From assembly GCA_021735115.1 (NCBI GenBank), contig JAIPHQ010000015.1, positions 1 to 10,082 of the forward strand: 10,082 nucleotides of DNA, read 5' to 3'. This DNA comes from Candidatus Omnitrophota bacterium. Lineage in GTDB: Bacteria > Omnitrophota > Koll11 > Duberdicusellales > 4484-171. A program made the position numbers and the translations under genes. Of the stretch, positions 1-5,294 are shown one piece after another. The first letter of the stretch is position 1; every line of letters begins with the position of its first letter. The notes under the pieces are model-generated. The model was not told the DNA's origin and did not search any database. It was given only the letters and a program-made list of their open reading frames with translations.

Positions 1-2
1 TT

Positions 3-128
3 AAAAAAGAGAAAAAAGTTGAGTTAATAAAGAAAAAGTGTGAAACATGCGGAACTTTTTCTTTTATAAATAGCCGGGACGGATATTGGAGGTGTCCTGA
101 CTGCGAAAGTTTAAACCGAGGTAAGTAA
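3..128 (+). CDS. C-terminal end of an unidentified protein with a zinc ribbon (5' partial)
   Basis: An open frame enters from the left edge and ends with TAA at 126-128. It encodes a Lys/Glu-rich stretch followed by a compact four-cysteine module, CETC then CPDC about 15 residues later, and a short tail ending in NRGK. The two CxxC pairs are those of a rubredoxin-like or zinc-ribbon knuckle, so the tail probably binds one zinc ion. The gene stops exactly one base before the ATG of the winged-helix gene, so the two are very likely cotranscribed. The bulk of the protein lies outside the window and its function cannot be told. It could be a DNA- or RNA-binding protein, or an enzyme with a terminal zinc ribbon. 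Confidence 0.65.
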   Translation, partial: KKEKKVELIKKKCETCGTFSFINSRDGYWRCPDCESLNRGK

Positions 129-347
129 ATGGTAACTCAAATTGGGATTGTAGCTGGAGAGATTTGGAATTTTTTAGATGAACATGGAGAAACTACTTTA
201 GAAAAAATCACAAAAGGTATAGACAAATCAGAAAAATTAATACTAATGAGTTTAGGTTGGCTAGCCAGAGAAAAGCATATAGTAGTTACAGAAAAAGATA
301 ACACCTACCATATCAACTTAAATCAAAAAAAACAAAAAATAAAATAA
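129..347 (+). CDS. Small winged-helix protein, DUF2582 family
   Basis: This 72-residue protein resembles the DUF2582 winged helix-turn-helix family. An N-terminal helix (GIVAGEIWNFLDEHG) is followed by a helix-turn-helix (about residues 22-48, TTLEKITKGIDKSEKLILMSL) and a wing ending in KHIVVTEKDNTYHIN. The family is widespread in anaerobic bacteria, is usually this short, and has no established function; a DNA-binding or regulatory role is inferred from the fold. The start is well supported: a GAGG Shine-Dalgarno sequence lies at 118-121, seven bases before the ATG, one of the few clear ribosome sites in the window. The ATG directly abuts the stop of the upstream zinc-ribbon gene. The Lys-rich tail (QKKQKIK) is probably disordered. 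Confidence 0.75.
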   Translation: MVTQIGIVAGEIWNFLDEHGETTLEKITKGIDKSEKLILMSLGWLAREKHIVVTEKDNTYHINLNQKKQKIK

Positions 348-367
348 AATTTCATTATCAAACAAAA

Positions 368-739
368 ATGAAAAAAGGGGTTGTTTTAATTATTGTTTTT
401 GGAGTATTAATTGTAATTTCTCTGCTTGCTATTACAGCAATAAATCTGATGCGCCAACAATCAAAAATAACCGAACATAAAATATCAAGACGGAGAAAAT
501 TATTAGCAGCTCAAGCCGGCATGGTCCATGCTTATGAAGGATTAAGACGGGGGATAGCCCCTTATGATAATCCACCGCCAATCAATGATTCAATAAATGT
601 TGGTTCAGCACCTCATGCGCTCACTGTACAAATACGTGTTTTAGCCCCTGGAGGAAGTGCAGTTATCGGAGGAAATACTATAAATTGTCCTGCTACTGCT
701 CCTTCAGACTCTTGTATCCATGCCTACGTTCCCGACTAA
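368..739 (+). CDS. PilX/GspK-like minor pseudopilin-type protein, short
   Basis: The 123-residue protein starts with MKKG followed by a long hydrophobic stretch (about residues 5-28), then a charged amphipathic helix with RRRKLLAAQAGMVHAYEGLRRG. This matches the N-terminal pattern of PilX/GspK-type minor pilins: a lysine-glycine leader, a hydrophobic helix, and an AAQAG segment like the AFQAAEAAL segment of PilX. As in GspK, the usual Glu at position 5 of the mature pilin is absent (Ile here). The remainder is a small Gly/Pro-rich domain with two cysteines near the C terminus (CPATAPSDSC) that could form a disulfide. Such proteins act at the inner-membrane base or tip of type IV pili or type II secretion pseudopili. 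At 123 residues it is short for the family and stands alone, without other pilus genes in view. No Shine-Dalgarno sequence precedes the ATG. Confidence 0.6.
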   Translation: MKKGVVLIIVFGVLIVISLLAITAINLMRQQSKITEHKISRRRKLLAAQAGMVHAYEGLRRGIAPYDNPPPINDSINVGSAPHALTVQIRVLAPGGSAVIGGNTINCPATAPSDSCIHAYVPD

Positions 740-749
740 TTTTATTCCC

Positions 750-778
750 TTGAAAACAAAAGAATAACCCTATATAAT
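750..778 (+). promoter_or_regulatory. Predicted sigma-70-type promoter for the tRNA and possibly rsmE-mtaB
   Basis: A -35 box TTGAAA (750-755, five of six matches to TTGACA) and a perfect -10 box TATAAT (773-778) are separated by the optimal 17 bases. They lie in the 50-base gap between the PilX-like gene and the tRNA. The expected transcription start is near 785, about five bases before the tRNA 5' end at 790. No terminator is visible between the tRNA and rsmE, so transcripts may read through into the housekeeping genes. This is a sequence prediction only; AT-rich DNA yields chance -10 boxes, but the correct spacing and placement make this one convincing. Confidence 0.65.
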
Positions 779-789
779 TGTTTTTTAAC

Positions 790-862
790 GGGCCGGTAGT
801 TCAGCTGGGAGAACGCCTGGTTCGCAATCAGGAGGTCAGGGGTTCAAATCCCCTTCGGTCCA
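790..862 (+). tRNA. tRNA-Ala (anticodon CGC)
   Basis: The 73-base sequence folds into a complete cloverleaf. The acceptor stem is GGGCCGG with TCGGTCC, including the G3-U70 wobble pair that identifies alanine tRNAs, and the discriminator is A73. The D arm is GTTC/GAAC, the anticodon stem CCTGG/TCAGG has loop TTCGCAA, and the T arm is AGGGG/CCCCT with loop TTCAAAT. The anticodon CGC (823-825) reads the codon GCG. The 3' CCA is not encoded, so it must be added by a CCA-adding enzyme. GCG is expected to be a minor codon in this AT-rich genome, so a TGC-anticodon tRNA-Ala should exist elsewhere. Confidence 0.96.
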
Positions 863-950
863 TAAAGTTTACATGATTTTAATTTCTATTGTATCAAAAG
901 GTAATTCTGTCTACGAATTATTTAACATATACAGCAATGACATTAAAAAA

Positions 951-1691
951 ATGGCAAAAATAAGATTATATATACCTCCTCAAGAAATCAAAGAATCTAT
1001 CGCCTTAGATAAAAGAGGGCCTTTGCATAAATTAAAAAATGTATTGCGCCTTAAGAAGGGTCAAAAAATCTATATATTCGATGGTAACGGTAAAGAATGG
1101 GAATATAAAATAGAAAAAGCAAAAAAGAAACATATAATAATAAATAAAATAAAAAAAGATAGAGAATCAGCCAGAATAAAACCAAAGTTAACTTTAGGAT
1201 TTCCTTTAATTCAAGAAAAAAAGATAGATTTTATTTTACAAAAAGCTACAGAACTAGGAGTTTCCGAGTTTATTCCCTATTATTCATCAAGAAGTAGGGG
1301 CGGCTCGCGCGCCGCCCCTACCATTTCCAAAATAGAACGTTGGCAAAAAATAATTGTTGAAGCCAGCCGGCAATCAGAACGATTATGGCTTCCTAGGATA
1401 AACCAGCCGCTTGCACTTGACCAACTAATTAAAAAAAATACTGATTTAAAGATAGTAGGGGCGCCTCGCGAGGCGCCCCTACACGAGCCACCCCTACCGT
1501 TATTGATCAATACCTATAAAACAAAAAATATTCTCTGTATTGTTGGCCCAGAGGGAGGTTTTTGCAAAAAAGAGATTGACAATTTCCAAAAACATAACTG
1601 CCGGCCAATAAATCTTTCTTTAAATGTCCTACGAACCGAAACTGCAGCAATTTTTCTTTCCGGTTTAATTAAATACCTCACAGATAAATGA
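951..1691 (+). CDS. rsmE: 16S rRNA (uracil-1498-N3)-methyltransferase RsmE carrying repeat-encoded insertions
   Basis: RsmE is a SPOUT-family enzyme that uses S-adenosylmethionine to methylate N3 of U1498 in 16S rRNA. The 246-residue product has the normal architecture. An N-terminal PUA-like domain includes VLRLKKGQKIYIFDG. The SPOUT domain has LQKATELGVSEFIPYYSSRS, RWQKIIVEASRQSER, the knot motif GPEGGF (residues 199-204) and the C-terminal VLRTETAA (226-233). I chose ATG 951 because similarity begins at MAKIRLY. An in-frame ATG at 873 would add 26 unrelated residues and begin 11 bases after the tRNA. Neither start has a Shine-Dalgarno sequence. Residues 115-124 and 169-177 are encoded by GC-rich palindromic repeats unlike the AT-rich remainder, and a third half copy continues to about residue 182. 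The frame stays open and all conserved motifs are present, so the enzyme is probably active. The stop overlaps the mtaB start by four bases (ATGA). Confidence 0.93.
   Translation: MAKIRLYIPPQEIKESIALDKRGPLHKLKNVLRLKKGQKIYIFDGNGKEWEYKIEKAKKKHIIINKIKKDRESARIKPKLTLGFPLIQEKKIDFILQKATELGVSEFIPYYSSRSRGGSRAAPTISKIERWQKIIVEASRQSERLWLPRINQPLALDQLIKKNTDLKIVGAPREAPLHEPPLPLLINTYKTKNILCIVGPEGGFCKKEIDNFQKHNCRPINLSLNVLRTETAAIFLSGLIKYLTDK
1294..1321. repeat. 28-base GC-rich palindrome, copy 1 (REP-like), inside rsmE
   Basis: Perfect 11-base arms, GTAGGGGCGGC and GCCGCCCCTAC, flank a six-base loop TCGCGC. 23 of 28 bases are G or C inside an AT-rich gene. It is translated as part of SRGGSRAAPT (RsmE residues 115-124), just after the conserved SSRS segment and before ISKIERW. 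The GTAG at its foot matches the tetranucleotide beside the hairpin in REP sequences mobilised by RAYT/TnpA-REP transposases. Membership of such a family is an inference, since no transposase is in view. Confidence 0.9.
1455..1482. repeat. 28-base perfect palindrome, copy 2 (REP-like), inside rsmE
   Basis: This is a fully self-complementary 28-mer, with arms GTAGGGGCGCCTCG and CGAGGCGCCCCTAC and no unpaired loop. It matches copy 1 at 25 of 28 positions. Two of the three differences (positions 10 and 19) form one compensated base pair, and the third (position 17) turns a T-C mismatch into a T-A pair. It is read in frame as VGAPREAPL, RsmE residues 169-177, in a region of variable length before the GPEGGF knot motif. 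Confidence 0.9.
1484..1497. repeat. Half copy of the same palindromic repeat
   Basis: The 14 bases CGAGCCACCCCTAC match the right half (positions 15-28) of both full copies at 12 of 14 positions. The half copy starts one base after copy 2 ends. It encodes most of EPPL in RsmE (about residues 179-182). It could be the remnant of a third element or part of a longer composite element. Confidence 0.6.
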
Positions 1692-2935
1692 TGCGAGTAA
1701 AAATCAAAACACTCGGCTGTAAGGTGAATCAGTATGAAGGTCAAGCTATCCAAGAACAATTTAGTTCATTGGGGCACCAAATAACTACAAAAAAAGCTGA
1801 TTTATATATAATCAACACCTGTAGCGTAACTAAAACCGCTGACAAAAAATCAAAAAAGATGATTTTACAAGCAAAAAAAGAGAATCCTAGAGCTAAAATT
1901 GCTGTTTGCGGCTGTTTGGCAGAATTAAATAAAAACTATATTGAAAAAATAGAGGTTGATTATATTGTCACTCAAAAAAACAAACAAAATCTAATTAATG
2001 TAATTTTTGGTAACACCGTTCCATTCCCCTTATCAAAAAGCCCTTGGAAACTAAAAATACAAAATTATCCTCATAAACGTGCTTTTGTAAAGATACAAGA
2101 CGGCTGTAGTAATTTTTGTAGCTTTTGCAAAATACCTTACCTGCGCCCTAAGCCTGTTAGCCGTCAAAAAAAAGATATTATTGATGAAATAAAAAGGCTT
2201 TCAGCCAACCACCATGAAATTGTCTTATCCGGAATTAATTTAAATTTATACGGAAAAGACTTAAATCCAAAAAATAGCTTATCTAATTTAAGTGAAGATA
2301 TCCTTAAACTTAACTGCCTGGGACGACTACGGATTAGTTCACTTCAACCTTCTCTTATCGACAATAAACTTATCAGTTTAATCAACCATCCTAAATTATG
2401 CCCGCATTTACATCTTTCTTTTCAATATGGTCAAAACTCTATACTTAAAGCTATGAATAAAAAAGAAACTGTAGAAATTTATTTAGAAAAAATAAAGGCA
2501 ATAAAAAAAGTTTATCCTAAAACTGCAATAAGTTGTGATATAATAGTTGGTTTTCCGGGTGAGACTAAAAAAACTTTTCAACAAACTGTTAATTTTTTAA
2601 AAAAAGTAAGGCCTATGCGTATCCATATTTTTACTTTTTCGCCACGTGAAAAAACTCCCTTGGCCAACAATAATTCAATTGATAAAGACAAAATAAAAGA
2701 AAGGTATAGGGCCCTTGATAAATTAGCCAAAGATTTTTCTCTCAGCTATTCTAAGCTTTTCCTTAATAAAAAACTCGAAATGGTTGCTGAAGAGAAAAAA
2801 GATAACTATACTACCGGTTATACTCAAAATTACATAAAAGTTAATACAAAGGATAATATAAAACTTGGTTCTGCCGCAAAAGTAAAAATAACAAAAATCG
2901 ACAAAAATAACAAAGTCTTTGCCCAACTAATCTAA
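1688..2935 (+). CDS. mtaB: tRNA t6A37 C2-methylthiotransferase MtaB
   Basis: MtaB is a radical-SAM methylthiotransferase that converts t6A to ms2t6A at position 37 of ANN-decoding tRNAs, using two 4Fe-4S clusters. The 415-residue protein is full length. The N-terminal UPF0004 domain begins with TLGCKVNQYEG and has cluster cysteines C11, C45 (NTCSVT) and C76 (CGCLAE). The radical-SAM CxxxCxxC motif is C140-C144-C147 (DGCSNFCSFCKIPYLRP). Later come the LSGINLNLYG and GFPGET segments and a C-terminal TRAM-like domain (about 350-415). The TLGCKVNQYE motif favours MtaB over MiaB or RimO. An extra cysteine, C74, sits beside C76. The start overlaps the rsmE stop as ATGA, implying translational coupling; a second ATG follows immediately at 1691 and could be the one used. 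No Shine-Dalgarno sequence is visible. Confidence 0.94.
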   Translation: MMRVKIKTLGCKVNQYEGQAIQEQFSSLGHQITTKKADLYIINTCSVTKTADKKSKKMILQAKKENPRAKIAVCGCLAELNKNYIEKIEVDYIVTQKNKQNLINVIFGNTVPFPLSKSPWKLKIQNYPHKRAFVKIQDGCSNFCSFCKIPYLRPKPVSRQKKDIIDEIKRLSANHHEIVLSGINLNLYGKDLNPKNSLSNLSEDILKLNCLGRLRISSLQPSLIDNKLISLINHPKLCPHLHLSFQYGQNSILKAMNKKETVEIYLEKIKAIKKVYPKTAISCDIIVGFPGETKKTFQQTVNFLKKVRPMRIHIFTFSPREKTPLANNNSIDKDKIKERYRALDKLAKDFSLSYSKLFLNKKLEMVAEEKKDNYTTGYTQNYIKVNTKDNIKLGSAAKVKITKIDKNNKVFAQLI

Positions 2936-2943
2936 AAAAATAA

Positions 2944-2975
2944 CTTTGGACTATTGACTATGGACTTTGGACTTT
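2944..2975 (+). repeat. Tandem seven-base repeat (CTTTGGA type), four units plus a partial
   Basis: The units are CTTTGGA (2944), CTATTGA (2951), CTATGGA (2958), CTTTGGA (2965) and a partial CTTT (2972). They fill most of the 43-base gap between mtaB and the pseudouridine synthase gene and end four bases before its ATG. A copy in the opposite orientation lies at 8030-8057. The GGA of the last full unit is the only purine-rich element near the ribosome-binding position. Confidence 0.85.
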
Positions 2976-2978
2976 ATT

Positions 2979-3689
2979 ATGCGCCTTAATCAATACTTAG
3001 CTAAAAGTGGAATAGCTTCTCGCCGAAAAGCCGAGGAGATAATAAAAAAAGAAAAGATAACTATTAATGGTAAATACGTTGATAAACCTTACTATCAAGT
3101 AGGCATATCAGATAGTGTAAAAATAAACAATAAAGAAATACGGCCAGCAAAAGATGTTTATATTTTACTTAATAAGCCAAAAGGAGTTACTACCACTTGT
3201 TTTGATAAATATGCAGAGACCACTGTTTTAGACTTAATTCCTAGGAAGGAAAGAATATATCCTATCGGTAGGTTAGATAAAAATTCAACTGGTCTAATAA
3301 TTTTGACCAACAACGGAGACTTTTGCTATAAAGTAACTCATCCTAAATTTCAAATAGAAAAAGAATACATAATCCAGTTATCGACACAATTGAAAAAAGA
3401 TGACTACAAAAAAGCAAAAGCCGGTATTACCGATGAAGGCCAGCTACTTAAAGTTAAAAAAATAAGAAATGTAAAAAACAAAAGCTGGTCCAAACTTCCT
3501 CCTGCACTTAAGATAACTGTAGGGGAAGGGAAAAAAAGGCATCTCAGGCGCTTGTTTAAAAGGTTAGGTTATCAGGTAATATCTCTTAAAAGAATACGTA
3601 TCGGCAATCTTAGGCTTAATGATTTAGAAGAAGGAAAATGTAAATTAATTTCCTTTTCTGAAATAAAAAAAATATTTAAAGACAAATGA
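2979..3689 (+). CDS. rluB: RluB/RsuA-family rRNA pseudouridine synthase
   Basis: These enzymes isomerise a specific uridine in rRNA to pseudouridine: RluB acts on 23S rRNA near the peptidyl-transferase centre, RsuA on U516 of 16S rRNA. The 236-residue protein has an N-terminal S4 RNA-binding domain (about 1-55, RLNQYLAKSGIASRRKAEE) and a catalytic domain with LLNKPKG. The GRLDKNSTGLIILTN motif contains the catalytic aspartate D100. The C-terminal KKRHLRRLFKRLG and KRIRIG segments are typical of the family. I chose ATG 2979 because family similarity begins there. A TTG four codons upstream (2967) lies inside the tandem repeat and is unlikely. Substrate cannot be settled from sequence; RluB is the more common annotation for this form. 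The stop overlaps the gmhB start by four bases. Confidence 0.9.
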   Translation: MRLNQYLAKSGIASRRKAEEIIKKEKITINGKYVDKPYYQVGISDSVKINNKEIRPAKDVYILLNKPKGVTTTCFDKYAETTVLDLIPRKERIYPIGRLDKNSTGLIILTNNGDFCYKVTHPKFQIEKEYIIQLSTQLKKDDYKKAKAGITDEGQLLKVKKIRNVKNKSWSKLPPALKITVGEGKKRHLRRLFKRLGYQVISLKRIRIGNLRLNDLEEGKCKLISFSEIKKIFKDK

Positions 3690-4237
3690 CTAAAATAGTT
3701 TTTTTAGATAGAGACGGAGTAATAAACCAATATCCAGGCGATGGTAATTACGTAACTCGTCCCAGAGAGTTTCAGTTACTTCCTGGAACTATAGAATCTA
3801 TAAAGAAACTAAAGAAAGCTGGTTTTAAAATTTTCATTACTTCAAACCAATCTGGCGTAGCAAAAGGAAAATACTCTGAAAAAACATTAAAACAAATAGA
3901 TAGAAAACTAAAATTTAGGCTCTGGCTTCATAAAACTTCAATTGACGGCATATACTACTGCACCCACAAAGATGAGGATAATTGTTTATGCCGTAAGCCA
4001 AAAACCGGACTACTAGACAAAGCCAAAGAAACCCTAAAAGAGGAAATAGATTTATCTTTTTTTATTGGCGATTCTTTTATAGATATAAATACTGCCAAAA
4101 ACTTTGGAGCAAAATCAATACTGGTATTATCTGGAAAAGAAAAACTTAAAAACCGAAAAAATTGGGAATTTGAACCTGATTATATATTTGATAATTTACT
4201 TTTAGCAGCAAATTTTCTTTTAACCAATTATGCCTAA
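3686..4237 (+). CDS. gmhB: D-glycero-D-manno-heptose 1,7-bisphosphate phosphatase, HAD IIIA family
   Basis: GmhB removes the C7 phosphate from heptose 1,7-bisphosphate during ADP-heptose synthesis for lipopolysaccharide or other heptosylated glycans. The 183-residue protein shows all HAD motifs: DRDG with nucleophile D8 and acid/base D10 (motif I), TSNQSG with S53 (motif II), RKPKTG with K106 (motif III) and GDSFID with D129 and D133 (motif IV). The family zinc site is complete: C92, H94, C100 and C102 (CTH then CLC). The related histidinol phosphatase domain is an alternative, since the two share this zinc-HAD fold, but the glycosyltransferase directly downstream favours sugar metabolism. 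It starts within the stop of the pseudouridine synthase gene (ATGA), and its last eight bases overlap the glycosyltransferase gene. Confidence 0.87.
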   Translation: MTKIVFLDRDGVINQYPGDGNYVTRPREFQLLPGTIESIKKLKKAGFKIFITSNQSGVAKGKYSEKTLKQIDRKLKFRLWLHKTSIDGIYYCTHKDEDNCLCRKPKTGLLDKAKETLKEEIDLSFFIGDSFIDINTAKNFGAKSILVLSGKEKLKNRKNWEFEPDYIFDNLLLAANFLLTNYA

Positions 4238-5294
4238 AATATTAGTTATTCACGCAAGCTTCGGACAAGGCCATAAACAAGCTGCCTTGGCTATCAGCTC
4301 TCATTTGAAAGCTCCTTGCCTTGACTTACTTGATTTTACTTTTAGCTTTGTAAAAAAAATACAATCAGCTTCCTATTTATGGGTTACAAATAATTTTCCT
4401 TCTCTTTGGAAGTTATTTTTTAATATATCTCAACATAAAATAACCATTTATATCTTAAGTTTTTTCAATCTTATAACATACTTTCCTCTTATCAATTATA
4501 TCAAAAAAGCTAAACCAGATATTATAATCACAACCCATTTTTTTCCGCCTCACCTTACAGCAATTCTTAAAAAAAAATTACAAATAATGCAAATCTCTGT
4601 TGTGACTGACATAAAACCGCATCGCCTTTGGGCTGATAAAAAGATTGATAAATTTATCGTTGCTACCGATCAAACTAAAAAATGGTTAACTGAACTGGGC
4701 ATTAACAGCCAAAAGATTATCTCAGGCTACGTATCAATTAGAGAAGGATTCTTAAAAAAAGAATCTCGTGATGATTTATATGCAAAATTCGATCTAGATA
4801 CCACCAAACAAACTATTCTTTTTGTGTCTTCGGCTAGTGGTAACTTTGGTTTTTTAGAAAATGCTCTTTTAGACCTTAATCAAAAATTTAACCTTTTAGT
4901 AATTTATGGAAAAAATAATAAATTAAAAAAATATTTAGAAAAAGCTAATTTTAAAAACTTGAAAATTTTTCCTTTTTACCAAAAGATATGGGAATTAATT
5001 GGCCTGTCTTCTGTAATTGTAACAAAGCCTGGAGGTCTTACTGTTTTTGAGTGCGGATACAAAAAAAAGCCTTTCGTTTTTACCCATTTTATCCCCGGCC
5101 AAGAAGAAGATAATATGTTTTTTTTAAAGAAAAGAAATATAGCCGAAATTGCTTATGATTGGCAAAGCTTAATCCAATCTATTAATGAATTCGCAGAAAA
5201 AGAAGAAAGCTTAAAAGACAACTACCCCTTAGATTTTAAAGATATTCGCAAGCCGTTAGATAAAATTATTAATAACTATGCAAAAAATTGCTAA
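4230..5294 (+). CDS. MGDG-synthase/UgtP-like glycosyltransferase (GT28, GT-B fold)
   Basis: The 354-residue protein has the GT-B fold of monogalactosyldiacylglycerol synthases, processive diacylglycerol glucosyltransferases and MurG. The N-terminal acceptor domain begins with the family motif SFGQGHKQAA (S10-A19, with the GxGH glycine-histidine element). A hydrophobic, aromatic-rich stretch around residues 60-95 may contact the membrane. The nucleotide-sugar domain carries FVSSASGNFG and the donor-binding TKPGGLTVFE (265-274), followed by IPGQEEDN (288-295), the usual signature of this group. It probably transfers a hexose from a UDP-sugar to a lipid acceptor at the cytoplasmic membrane face; donor and acceptor cannot be told. 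Starts eight bases before the gmhB stop and overlaps priA by 17 bases, so translation is probably coupled. Confidence 0.85.
   Translation: MPKILVIHASFGQGHKQAALAISSHLKAPCLDLLDFTFSFVKKIQSASYLWVTNNFPSLWKLFFNISQHKITIYILSFFNLITYFPLINYIKKAKPDIIITTHFFPPHLTAILKKKLQIMQISVVTDIKPHRLWADKKIDKFIVATDQTKKWLTELGINSQKIISGYVSIREGFLKKESRDDLYAKFDLDTTKQTILFVSSASGNFGFLENALLDLNQKFNLLVIYGKNNKLKKYLEKANFKNLKIFPFYQKIWELIGLSSVIVTKPGGLTVFECGYKKKPFVFTHFIPGQEEDNMFFLKKRNIAEIAYDWQSLIQSINEFAEKEESLKDNYPLDFKDIRKPLDKIINNYAKNC

Noticed and set aside
742..767. TTATTC/GAATAA inverted repeat after the PilX-like gene as a terminator
   Set aside because: Only six A/T-rich pairs with a 14-base loop and no following T run, and it overlaps the predicted tRNA promoter.
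873..950. Longer rsmE start at ATG 873
   Set aside because: The extra 26 residues do not resemble RsmE N termini, begin 11 bases after the tRNA and have no Shine-Dalgarno sequence; similarity starts at MAKIRLY (951).
1280..1510. Antisense open frame across the GC-rich repeats in rsmE
   Set aside because: It exists because palindromic GC-rich repeats lack stop codons on both strands. It shows no family resemblance and lies fully inside a confident RsmE gene.
3519..3525. GTAGGGG in the pseudouridine synthase gene as another palindromic-repeat copy
   Set aside because: There is no complementary CCCCTAC partner nearby, and the bases encode conserved family residues (VGEGKKRH).
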